Assembly: GCF_026107375.2 (NCBI RefSeq)
Contig: NZ_JAPCIA010000001.1
Location: 992,001 to 1,056,000, forward strand
Source of the DNA: Sphingomonas sp. BT-65
Lineage (GTDB): Bacteria; Pseudomonadota; Alphaproteobacteria; Sphingomonadales; Sphingomonadaceae
Length of the DNA stretch: 64,000 nt
Direction of reading: 5' to 3'
Shown: positions 15,960-23,616 of the stretch, one piece after another
Layout: each line of letters begins with the position of its first letter
How positions within the stretch are numbered: position 1 is the first letter of the stretch
Translations under genes and position numbers: made by a program
The notes under the pieces: model-generated
Seen by the model: the letters and a program-made list of their open reading frames with translations, nothing else
Database searches by the model: none
What the model was told of the DNA's origin: nothing

Positions 15960-16867
15960 GCCGGCACCTTCGCCAGCGTCAGGATATTGCCGAGCTTGAG
16001 GCCGACCGGGACCGGCGGCAGCGGCACGCGCCTGATCCGGACCCCCGCCGCCCATGCCGCCTGGCGCACGAGGAAATCGAGCGGGAAGACGTTGCGGCTG
16101 CCCTCGACCGTCACGTCGGCGAACCCGGCGCGGCCGAGCAGCGCCTTCATCGTCGCCGGATTGTAGAGTTCGGGATGCTGGAGGCAGAAGGGCGGCCAGC
16201 GCTTGCCCATCACATGCCGCAGCAGCGAGCTTTCGTCGTGCGTGACGATCATCAGCGTGCCGCCGGGGCGTAGCTTGGCGCGGATCTGGGCGAGCATCGC
16301 CAGCGGATCGAGCAGGTGGTCGAGCACATGCACCATCACTGCGAGGCCGACCGAGCCGTCGAGCACCGGCGAGAGATCGTCCATGCCGGTCGAGAGCAGC
16401 GCCGGCTTGCCGCCCGCCGACGCACGAAGCTGATCGTGGATCGCGACATTGGGCTCGAACAGCCAGAAGCGGTCAAACCCGCCATGCTGCGCAGCAGAGC
16501 GTACGATATGGCCGACATCGGGGCCGATCTCGAGATAGCCGCCGGACAGGCCGCCGTTCGCGGCAGCGCGCGCGAAATAGCCCTGCTGCGTCGCGACGAT
16601 CGCGGCGTCACCGACTGCGTCCATGTTGGGCGCCATGCGGGCGTAGAGCTCGCCGAGCTGGCCGGGGGTGAAGAACACCGGGTTATAGAGCTGCCCGCAC
16701 GCAACGCAGCGGTGATAGGAAAAGAAGCATTTCTCCTTGAACAGCCCGGCCCAGAACGGGCGCAGCGCGTCGAGGCTCATCGTCTCGGCGGCCTTGCCCG
16801 CGCGGACTTCGCTGCGCGACTCGGACGATCCGCAGGCAGGGCAATCGCGGTGGAGAAACTCGCTCAT
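15917..16867 (-). CDS. SAM-dependent methyltransferase with N-terminal zinc-like motif
   Basis: The protein has 316 residues, starting at the ATG that overlaps the GtrA stop (ATGA). Two Cys pairs near the N-terminus (CPACGSS at about 9-15 and CVACGQLYNP at about 50) resemble the zinc site found before sugar C-methyltransferase and similar class I domains. The SAM region is GGYLEIGPDVGHIV near residue 105, then LFEPN, and a HVLDHLLDPLAMLAQIRAKLRPGG segment that is standard for class I enzymes. In polysaccharide clusters such proteins methylate a sugar carbon or hydroxyl, or the chain end. With CDP-hexose genes next door, a deoxysugar is a plausible substrate. The gene converges with and overlaps rfbG by 43 bp. 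The exact reaction is not determined. Confidence 0.75.
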   Translation of the reverse strand: MSEFLHRDCPACGSSESRSEVRAGKAAETMSLDALRPFWAGLFKEKCFFSYHRCVACGQLYNPVFFTPGQLGELYARMAPNMDAVGDAAIVATQQGYFARAAANGGLSGGYLEIGPDVGHIVRSAAQHGGFDRFWLFEPNVAIHDQLRASAGGKPALLSTGMDDLSPVLDGSVGLAVMVHVLDHLLDPLAMLAQIRAKLRPGGTLMIVTHDESSLLRHVMGKRWPPFCLQHPELYNPATMKALLGRAGFADVTVEGSRNVFPLDFLVRQAAWAAGVRIRRVPLPPVPVGLKLGNILTLAKVPAQAAARSPMLEAAE

Positions 16868-17271
16868 GCCCCCCTCCCCGCCGCGCGGAAGGTGACGCGG
16901 CTGTGCCAGAACCAGCTGGTCACGATGATCACCAGCGCGAAGCCCAATTGCGCGATCACCGGCGCGATTCCGCCGACCTCGACCAGGATCGGCAGCGCGA
17001 CCCAGTTGGCGGCATAGTTGGCGAGGTAGAAGCCGGCGAAGGCGCCGAATTCGCGCATCACGTTGCCGCGGGTGCGGAACACGCCGAGCTTGTAGGTGGT
17101 GAAGGCGAAGCACAGGCTGACCACCTGCGCGATGCCGAGCGCGAGCAGATAGTGCGTGTGGAACACCGGCACCGCCCATAGCAGCAGCGGGTAGATACCG
17201 ACCCCGAAGATGGTGTTCGCCGCGCCCGCGGCGGCGAAGCGCAACGGGCGCTCGGCCCTCGTCCCGATCAT
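16864..17271 (-). CDS. GtrA-family membrane protein
   Basis: The protein has 135 residues with four hydrophobic segments, the usual size and layout of GtrA. The N-terminal LRFAAAGAANTIFGVGIYPLLL is the typical first helix, and the chain ends with VIIVTSWFWHSRVTFR, also typical. GtrA proteins are thought to flip undecaprenyl-phosphate-linked sugars across the inner membrane in partnership with a GtrB-type GT2 enzyme and a GT-C transferase. Both partner types are in this cluster (GT2 at 21569-22516, GT-C at 12440-14101), so a complete three-part periplasmic glycosylation unit could be encoded here. Its stop overlaps the methyltransferase start. Confidence 0.85.
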   Translation of the reverse strand: MIGTRAERPLRFAAAGAANTIFGVGIYPLLLWAVPVFHTHYLLALGIAQVVSLCFAFTTYKLGVFRTRGNVMREFGAFAGFYLANYAANWVALPILVEVGGIAPVIAQLGFALVIIVTSWFWHSRVTFRAAGRGA

Positions 17272-17297
17272 GGCTGGAGCCTCCGCTTCTCAACCCA

Positions 17298-17410
17298 CTT
17301 CGTCACCCCGGCCTTGTGCCGGGGTCCACCTGGACGCAAGCGATGAGAAAGAGGCTCAAGCTCAGCGCGTGAGGCTGAGTGGACCCCGGCACAAGGCCGG
17401 GGTGACGAAG
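17298..17410. repeat. Palindromic intergenic repeat, copy 1 (perfect 32-bp arms)
   Basis: Positions 17298-17329 (starting CTTCGTCACCCCGGCC) are an exact inverted copy of 17379-17410, with about 49 bp between. Each arm is itself a smaller hairpin (CCCCGGC-x-GCCGGGG). Similar elements lie at 44747-44855 and 53474-53579, all between genes. The structure is like REP or MITE-type non-coding repeats; here it separates the gtrA gene from the ThDP enzyme gene upstream and may end transcription or stabilise RNA ends. Confidence 0.85.
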
Positions 17411-17449
17411 GAAGAACTGCGCGTCCTTGTCTGAGGGCGACAGCGCTCA

Positions 17450-19273
17450 TCACGACTCCTCCATCAGCGGAATCCGCATATTCGCGCGCAGCACCTCGCG
17501 CGGGAGGAAGGGCGACAAATCCTCCAGCGCGGGCGAGGTGATGCGACCGTCCGGGTGCGCCTTGGCGCCGAGCTTGGGCGCGAACGACACATGCTCGTCG
17601 ATGATCAGCTCGCACAGCACCGGGCCATCGGCGGCCAGCGCCGAAGCGATCGCGCTGGGCAGATCGTTGTGCGATTCCGCGCGGAAATAGTTGAAGCCGA
17701 AGGTGGTGGCGACCTTGCCGAAATCGGGGAAGGTGACGTTGCTCTTGGGCCCGCCGCCGACCTCGACTCCGTTGAAGAAATTGCGGTGCGTCTGGAAGAT
17801 CGAGACGTAACCGCTGTTGTTCACGAGGAAAATCTTCACCGGCATGTCGTAGCCGGCGATGGTCTGCAGCTCCTGGATGTTCATCATGATGCTGCCGTCG
17901 CCGGCGATGGCGATGATGCGTTTCTCGCCGTTCGTCGCCGCCCAGACGCCGATCGCGGCGGGGAGATCATAGCCCATCGTCGCGCAACCCGAATTGGTCC
18001 AGAGGCGCTGGCCCTGCTTCAAGTCCGCGGTCTGGAAGCTGACCACGCAGGCGCTGCCGTTGCCGGTGACGACGACATCGTCCTCGGCGAGCTGCGCGAA
18101 AAGCTCGTCCATCGCCACATAGGGATGGATGCTGGGGCCATGGCGGCGATATTCCGGCAGCACCGTGGGGAAATTGAAAACCCGCTCGCGCGACCAGTCG
18201 AGCCATTCGGTGTGGGCTTCGGTCGGGCCGGCATAGGGCCGCGCGCGCAACGCCGGGATGAGGTCGGCGAGATCGGCGACCACGGGCATGTCGGGGGTGA
18301 CGGTGGGCTTGGCGAGCTCGACCGGGTCGATATCGACCCAGATCTTGTAGGCTTCGCGCGCGAAGCTCTTCCAGTTGTAGCTCACCTGACGGATGTTGAG
18401 GCGGCTGCCGAGGATGAGGAGCAGATCGGCGCTTTGCGTGACCATGTTGCCGCCGCGGTCGCCGACCGTGCCGGGGCGGCCGCAATAGAGCGGATGATCG
18501 TTCCACAGCACGTCGTGCGCGTTCCACCCGGTGACGACGGGGACGCCGAGCTTCTCGATCAGCGCAAGGAATTCGGCATGCGCGCCGGAGAGGCGCACGC
18601 CGCCGCCCGCCAGCACGACCGGGCGCTCGGCCGCAGCAAGCTTGGCGAGGATCGCGTCGGCGGTGTTGTCGAGGTCGGTCGCCTGCCACGGCTGGTCCAG
18701 CTCGGCGGGATCGAAGCCGGGGAGCAGGTCGTCCGGGTCGATCTTGGCCGCCTGCACGTCGAGCGGGATGTCGAGCCACACCGGGCCCGGGCGGCCGGTG
18801 GTGGCGAGGTGGATCGCCTTTTCGAGATGATAGCAGATCGAGCGCGGGTCGAGCACCATCGTGGCGTATTTGGTGACCGGGCGGACCAGTTCCTCGATAT
18901 CGAGTTCCTGGTCGCCGAACTGGCGGAGCGGCAGGCCGGTGGCGCGGACAGTGGTCTCGGTCTTCACCTGGCCCGAGATGACCAGCATGCCGATCGAGTC
19001 GACATACGCGCCATAGACGCCGGTGATCGCGTTGGTGCCGCCGGGGCCTGAGGTGACGTTGACCACCGCGAGCCGGTTGGTGAGGCGATAATAGGCCTCG
19101 GCGGCCATCGCCAGCGCCTGCTCGTGATGGGTGAAGGTGGTCTTGAGCGCGGGATGCGTGCCGAGCGAGTGGTTGAGGTGCATCGCCCCTCCCCCGGTCA
19201 GCATGAAGACGTCGCGGATGCCGCGCTGTGCGAGCGTTTCGGCGACCCAGTCGGAAAGCTTGACGAGACTCAT
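17450..19273 (-). CDS. Thiamine-diphosphate-dependent enzyme, acetolactate-synthase-like
   Basis: The protein has 607 residues in the three-domain order of acetohydroxyacid synthase. The activating Glu51 lies in THHEQALAMA, the middle domain has AGGGVRLSGA, and the ThDP/magnesium motif runs from GDGS at 458 to NN at 485-486. The start is the ATG that overlaps the epimerase stop (ATGA); a second ATG three codons earlier is possible. No small regulatory IlvH-type subunit is nearby, so it is unlikely to be the housekeeping IlvB. In Yersinia, YerE, a flavin-containing relative, adds a two-carbon unit from pyruvate to a CDP-4-keto-dideoxy sugar to make yersiniose. With rfbF and rfbG in the same cluster a similar role is plausible but not shown. 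Confidence 0.8.
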   Translation of the reverse strand: MSLVKLSDWVAETLAQRGIRDVFMLTGGGAMHLNHSLGTHPALKTTFTHHEQALAMAAEAYYRLTNRLAVVNVTSGPGGTNAITGVYGAYVDSIGMLVISGQVKTETTVRATGLPLRQFGDQELDIEELVRPVTKYATMVLDPRSICYHLEKAIHLATTGRPGPVWLDIPLDVQAAKIDPDDLLPGFDPAELDQPWQATDLDNTADAILAKLAAAERPVVLAGGGVRLSGAHAEFLALIEKLGVPVVTGWNAHDVLWNDHPLYCGRPGTVGDRGGNMVTQSADLLLILGSRLNIRQVSYNWKSFAREAYKIWVDIDPVELAKPTVTPDMPVVADLADLIPALRARPYAGPTEAHTEWLDWSRERVFNFPTVLPEYRRHGPSIHPYVAMDELFAQLAEDDVVVTGNGSACVVSFQTADLKQGQRLWTNSGCATMGYDLPAAIGVWAATNGEKRIIAIAGDGSIMMNIQELQTIAGYDMPVKIFLVNNSGYVSIFQTHRNFFNGVEVGGGPKSNVTFPDFGKVATTFGFNYFRAESHNDLPSAIASALAADGPVLCELIIDEHVSFAPKLGAKAHPDGRITSPALEDLSPFLPREVLRANMRIPLMEES

Positions 19274-20283
19274 GGATTCCATCCGTTGTGAAGCGCGGTG
19301 CGGCGGATCGCCTCGTCGAGATCGACGGTGGACGCGACGCCGAGATCGCGGCGGACCTTCGCGGTCGAGGGGACGTAGCGGCCGGGATTCCAGCCGGGAT
19401 CGGGGCGGCCGAGGATCTCGACCCCGGGGCCACCGAGGATCGCGGCGGTGCGGCGCGCGAGATCGGCGATCGAGACGGCTTCCTCCGAGCCGAGATTGTA
19501 GGTTTCGCCGGGGCGGCCTTTGAGCAGCAAGGTCCACAGCCACACGGTGAGGTCGGCGGCGTAGAGATAGGAGCGGACGGCCTGCCCCGAGCCCTCGACG
19601 CGAATGCGCGCGCCGGCCATCGCGTCGCGGATGAAGTTGCCGGCGGCGAAGTGGATGTCGAGCGAGAGCAGCGGGCCGAGCAGCGCGAAGATGCGCGCGC
19701 TGACGAGTTCGAGGCCGAACTGACGGACGTAGATCGCGCAGAGCATCTCGGCGGCGCGCTTGCCCTCGCCATAGGCGGAGCGCGGGTCGCGCGGGTCGGG
19801 GCCGCCGTGCCAGTCCTCCGCGACATGGATGATTTCGGGCGGCTGGGCACCATAGACCGCGCCGGAGCTCAAGTAGAGGAAGCGCGTCGCGCCACTGGTG
19901 CGGGCGAAATCGAGCGTGCGGCGGGTGCCGGTGACGATCGTGTCGACCATGCGCAGCGGATCGCGCGCGTTGAGCGCGGCGCTGGCGTCGGTCGCGGCGT
20001 GAACGATGTGGGTGAAGCGGCCCTTGGGCGGGTCGAACGCCAGGACATCGCCGGGGAGCAAGGTGGTGCGGGCGGCGAGATGGGGGGCCTTTTCGGCGAA
20101 GGCGTCGGGGTCGCGGGTGAGCACGACGATCTCGGTGTCGAGATCGGTACGGGCGAGCGCTTCGAGCATCCAGCGGCCGATGAAGCCGGTGCCGCCGGTC
20201 ATGAAGATGCGCGCGCCGGCAAGGCGCGGCCAGAGCGGGGCGAGCGCGGCGTTCACCGCGTCGAGGTCGCGGTCGAGGATCAT
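19270..20283 (-). CDS. NAD-dependent sugar epimerase/dehydratase
   Basis: The protein has 337 residues and belongs to the extended short-chain dehydrogenase group. The NAD loop is MTGGTGFIGRW at about residues 29-39 after a 28-residue lead. VHAATDASAAL is at about 94, the catalytic Ser-Tyr-Lys is in LSSGAVYG and SAYGEGK (about residue 175), and GETYNLGSEEAVSI near 260 is typical of nucleotide-sugar epimerases and reductases. It could reduce the keto group of the CDP-sugar or epimerise a hexose. In yersiniose synthesis the analogous YerF step reduces the side-chain ketone made by YerE. Both ends overlap the neighbours by 4 nt, which puts it between the ThDP enzyme and a membrane transferase in one operon. 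Confidence 0.85.
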   Translation of the reverse strand: MILDRDLDAVNAALAPLWPRLAGARIFMTGGTGFIGRWMLEALARTDLDTEIVVLTRDPDAFAEKAPHLAARTTLLPGDVLAFDPPKGRFTHIVHAATDASAALNARDPLRMVDTIVTGTRRTLDFARTSGATRFLYLSSGAVYGAQPPEIIHVAEDWHGGPDPRDPRSAYGEGKRAAEMLCAIYVRQFGLELVSARIFALLGPLLSLDIHFAAGNFIRDAMAGARIRVEGSGQAVRSYLYAADLTVWLWTLLLKGRPGETYNLGSEEAVSIADLARRTAAILGGPGVEILGRPDPGWNPGRYVPSTAKVRRDLGVASTVDLDEAIRRTALHNGWNP

Positions 20284-21572
20284 ACCGCGGCGAGCCCCAA
20301 CACCGGGCGGTGGCCGCGATGCGCGCGGACACTTTGGGCAATGGTGTCGAGCGCGAGCGCCCAGACGAGCAGCGCGATCACCCCGGGGCGGACGAAATGG
20401 CCGATGGTGAGGCCGAAGGCGGGCTCGACCGGGCGGCCGCTGAGCCAGCTGGTTGTCGAGAGCTCGAGGATGGTCGAGAGCGGCATGTCGCCGACGAGGC
20501 ACAGGAGATAGGCGCAGACGATCGCGGCGATCGGGCCCGGGCGGCGCCACGGCTGGAGGAATACGAGGAAGATCAGGAAGACCTGCGTGTAGCCGCCGGG
20601 CGACTGGGTGACGAGATAGGCGCCGAGGAGGAGCGCGGCGATGCGCTCGCGCGACACCGCGCCGGGCTGCAGCCAGGCGGCGAGCAGGGCGGCGAGCGCG
20701 ATGCCCTGCGTGGCGCGGATCACGCTCGAGGCGGCGAGAATGATCGTGTCGACGGTCTGCGAGGAGACGAACTGGAGCAGCGGGATCGGTGCCTTCTGCA
20801 CCAGCATCAGCGGGGCGTAGCTGGTCGAATAGTTGATCTCGCCCCACACCTGCCCGCTCTGGAACACGACCCAGTTGGCGGTGTTCGAGACGATCTCGCC
20901 CGGAGTGCCGGCGCCGACCATGGCGAGCGTGACGAGGTAGAGCAGGATGGTGGCGATGCCGGCGATCTCGAGCGGGCGCCACTCGCGCTTCACGGCGTGG
21001 GCGAGCACGGGGAGCAGGAGATAGGGCTTGAAGTTGATCGTCGCGGCGGCGGCGAGCGCCCTGCCCCAGCCCTGACGCAGCAGCGGGCCGTGCGCGAGGA
21101 TGAAGCAGGCGAACCCGGCGAGGATCAGGTTGCCGCGCTCGAGGGTGAAGAGCAGCGGGAGGCCGAGGGCGAGCGCGACGGTGCGCATCGGGGCGGTGGC
21201 GCGGTCGAGGCGGCGCAGGCTCAGCCAGATCAGGGCGACGTCGATCAGGTAGAAGGCGTAGATCGTGGCGCGGCCGAGCCAGTCGCAGTCGCGCGCGTGG
21301 AAGGGCGATTGAAGGTAGCAGCCGGGCAGGCTGAACGTGTCGAGGAACACGAACGACAGCGGCGGGTAGATCGTCCGCCACACATCGTAGGCGCCCGGGT
21401 TGTTCGCCCAATAGGCGGTGTTGAACCAGTCCATGAAGGTGTCGTTGGTGTCGAACACGAAGGGCTGAGGCAGATAGCCGGTGCGCTGGAAGGCGATCAC
21501 GGTCGCGGCGAAGCTCGCCACCACCGCGGCGGCGAGGAGGAGTTCGGGGAGCAGGCGCAGGCGGCGGGTCAC
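20280..21572 (-). CDS. Polytopic membrane protein, GT87/DUF2029-like transferase
   Basis: The 430-residue protein from a GTG start that overlaps the previous stop (GTGA) has about 10 hydrophobic helices. The first extracytoplasmic loop carries acidic and aromatic residues (FDTNDTFMDWFN and WRTIYPPLSF at about residues 40-70) as in GT-C-type mannosyltransferases of the DUF2029 group. LERGNLILAGFA and INFKPYLLLPVL in the middle are typical of that group, where the N-x-K-P part recurs. It would transfer a sugar from a polyprenyl carrier in the periplasm. It lies between a GtrB-like GT2 and the epimerase. Family assignment is moderate because the fold is recognised by topology more than by motif. 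Confidence 0.65.
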   Translation of the reverse strand: MTRRLRLLPELLLAAAVVASFAATVIAFQRTGYLPQPFVFDTNDTFMDWFNTAYWANNPGAYDVWRTIYPPLSFVFLDTFSLPGCYLQSPFHARDCDWLGRATIYAFYLIDVALIWLSLRRLDRATAPMRTVALALGLPLLFTLERGNLILAGFACFILAHGPLLRQGWGRALAAAATINFKPYLLLPVLAHAVKREWRPLEIAGIATILLYLVTLAMVGAGTPGEIVSNTANWVVFQSGQVWGEINYSTSYAPLMLVQKAPIPLLQFVSSQTVDTIILAASSVIRATQGIALAALLAAWLQPGAVSRERIAALLLGAYLVTQSPGGYTQVFLIFLVFLQPWRRPGPIAAIVCAYLLCLVGDMPLSTILELSTTSWLSGRPVEPAFGLTIGHFVRPGVIALLVWALALDTIAQSVRAHRGHRPVLGLAAV

Positions 21573-22516
21573 GGCGCCGGACGGTCGGCGGGGAAGTTGA
21601 TCCGCTCCGCCTCGATCACCAGCGGCACGTTGCGCGTGCGCTCGGAGATCAGACGCACCTGCTCGCCGATCAGGCCGAGGAACAGGAGCAAGACGGCGAA
21701 CATGCCGGTGACGATGGCGAGACCGAGCAGGAAGAGGCCGGGTCCGCCGAAGAGCGCTGCGATGATTGCCGCGAGGAAGAGCGCGAGCGCGGCGGCAGCT
21801 GCCCAGAAGGAGAGCAGGATGGGGAGACGCAGCAGCGACTTGGCCGATCCCGCCAGGCCCGAGAGGGCGAAGGCGAAGAGCGCGGCGAAGTCGTTCTTGC
21901 TCTCTCCCGCCGCGCGCTCGGGGCGGTCGAAGGGGACCACGGCGAGGCGGAAGCCGCTCTCGACCAGCATCGCGCGGAAGAACGGCTCGGGCTCGTTCCA
22001 GCGGGCGAGCGTGTCGACCACCTGCCGGTCGAACAGGCCGAAGCCGGTGGCGCCGGGGACCACGGGGTGGTCGCCGAAGCGGGCGAGGAAGCGGTAGCCG
22101 TGCTTGCGGGTCTGGCCGAGCAGCCAGGAGGTGCGCTCCGAACGGCGCTGGGCGAGGACGATCTGCGCGCCGGCTCGCCATTGCTGGACGAAGGTGCCGA
22201 TCATCGCGGGCGGGTCCTGGAAGTCGGCGCCCATGCCGATCACCGCGGCGCCCGCGGCCTGGTAGATGGCGTAGGTCGGCGAGCGCATCTGGCCATAGTT
22301 GCGGTTGTTGAGGATCGCGCGGACGCGAGGGTCGGCGGCGCAGATCTCGCGCATCAGGTCGCGGGTGCCGTCGGTGGAGTCGTTGTCGATCAAGATGATC
22401 TCATGGCTCGCCACGTGGCGCTGGGCCTCGGCGGTGACGGCGGCGACGATGCCCAGCACATTCTCCGCCTCGTTGAAGCAGGGAATGACGATCGACAGTT
22501 CCGGAACGTCGCTCAC
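21569..22516 (-). CDS. GtrB/ArnC-like GT2 glycosyltransferase with two C-terminal helices
   Basis: The protein has 315 residues from a GTG that overlaps the previous stop. An in-frame ATG six codons earlier is possible but lies inside the preceding gene. Residues 1-220 are a GT-A fold (LSIVIPCFNEAENVLGIVAAV; LIDNDSTDGT; GMGADFQDPP, where D-x-Q-D-P is the metal-binding site). Residues about 230-300 are two membrane helices (ILLSFWAAAAALALFLAA and LFLLGLAIVTGMFAVLLLFL). This is the plan of polyprenyl-phosphate sugar synthases such as ArnC, GtrB and DPM1. It would put a sugar on undecaprenyl phosphate at the inner face for the GtrA and GT-C proteins of this cluster. Confidence 0.85.
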   Translation of the reverse strand: MSDVPELSIVIPCFNEAENVLGIVAAVTAEAQRHVASHEIILIDNDSTDGTRDLMREICAADPRVRAILNNRNYGQMRSPTYAIYQAAGAAVIGMGADFQDPPAMIGTFVQQWRAGAQIVLAQRRSERTSWLLGQTRKHGYRFLARFGDHPVVPGATGFGLFDRQVVDTLARWNEPEPFFRAMLVESGFRLAVVPFDRPERAAGESKNDFAALFAFALSGLAGSAKSLLRLPILLSFWAAAAALALFLAAIIAALFGGPGLFLLGLAIVTGMFAVLLLFLGLIGEQVRLISERTRNVPLVIEAERINFPADRPAP

Positions 22517-23616
22517 GGCTCGGCCCGTTTCCACAGGCGGATGCCGGTCGCGGGGGCGTAGATCTCGGTGAACAGCGCCAGCGCGATGACCAGCGCGAGC
22601 AGCGCGACGGCGGAGATGTTGAACTTGCGGTCGTCGTCGAGGCGCGGGGCCTCGATGACCTGGACGTCGGTGGCGGTCTCGGCGGCGAGGGTCTCGACCG
22701 CGACCTCTTCCGAGGCGCGGGCGTAGACCTCATAGAGCGCCTGGGCGAAGCGGTAGTCGCGGTAGAGGTTGAGATACTCGCCGGAGACTTCGGAGAGGCC
22801 TGCGACATTGGGTCCAGCGGGGCCGGTGTCGGGGCGGGCGCTCTGGGCGATCTGAGCGCGCAGCTGCGAGACTTCGGAGCGGACCGCCATCAGCTGCGGG
22901 TTCTCGGGCCCCTGGAACTGCTCGAGGGTGCTGAGCTCCACCAGCTTGGCCTGGAGCTGGGCTTCGAGACCTGCGCGCAGCGACAGGGCGGAGCCGAGCT
23001 GCGCTTCAGGCGCGGCCAGGTTGTTGCGGCGACGGAACTCGCCGAGCGAGCCCTCGGCTGTGACCACGCGGCCGGCGGCTTCCTTGAAGCGGCGCTGGAC
23101 CACCGCCTGCTTGCGCTTGACCCGGTCCTCGCCAAGCGCGGTGAGCCGGTCGCTGATCGCGCGGACATAGGTTTCGGTGAGGCGCTGGGCGAAGGCGGGG
23201 TCGTGGGTGCGGACCTCGACCTCGACGATCCCGCCGGTGAGCGAATGGACGTCCACGCGCTTCATCAGCGCAAGGCGCGCCTTCTCGACGCTGGGATAAC
23301 CTCCCTCGCCCACCAGCTTCATGCGCGCGATGACACTGTCGGTTACCTCGGTCCCGCGCCCGATGGCGAGGTAAAGATCGACCGGGGTCTTCGCCCCGCC
23401 GAGCAACGCGGCAAAGCCCTGCATCTGTCCGCCGACGGCACTGGTCATCGAGCCGAGTCCGATGCTGCTGCTGTCCTGCGGCACCACTTTCGCACGGGCC
23501 ACATAGGGACGCGGGACGACGCACAGCACCGCCAGCACCAGCGCCAGCAGCACATAGGCGATGCGGCGGCGGCGCGGATCGCCGATCCACGCGCCCATTT
23601 TTTGAATCACACTCAT
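22513..23616 (-). CDS. Polysaccharide copolymerase (Wzz/KpsE-like), no kinase domain
   Basis: The protein has 367 residues with one membrane helix near residues 20-36 (AYVLLALVLAVLCVV) and another near 340-360 (ISAVALLALVIALALF). Between them are a small domain and coiled-coil segments (about 155-300, rich in Arg, Ala, Glu and Leu). This is the plan of Wzz, KpsE and BexC-type proteins, which set chain length or bridge to the outer-membrane channel. It lacks the Walker-type tyrosine kinase domain of Wzc, so any BY-kinase must be separate. It overlaps both neighbours by 4 nt, and the Wza-like protein precedes it, a standard pair. Confidence 0.85.
   Translation of the reverse strand: MSVIQKMGAWIGDPRRRRIAYVLLALVLAVLCVVPRPYVARAKVVPQDSSSIGLGSMTSAVGGQMQGFAALLGGAKTPVDLYLAIGRGTEVTDSVIARMKLVGEGGYPSVEKARLALMKRVDVHSLTGGIVEVEVRTHDPAFAQRLTETYVRAISDRLTALGEDRVKRKQAVVQRRFKEAAGRVVTAEGSLGEFRRRNNLAAPEAQLGSALSLRAGLEAQLQAKLVELSTLEQFQGPENPQLMAVRSEVSQLRAQIAQSARPDTGPAGPNVAGLSEVSGEYLNLYRDYRFAQALYEVYARASEEVAVETLAAETATDVQVIEAPRLDDDRKFNISAVALLALVIALALFTEIYAPATGIRLWKRAEP

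Noticed and set aside
17450..19273. Housekeeping acetolactate synthase (ilvB)
   Set aside because: It lies in a sugar cluster, has no ilvH neighbour, and is coupled to an NAD epimerase; a sugar-tailoring role fits better, though not proved.
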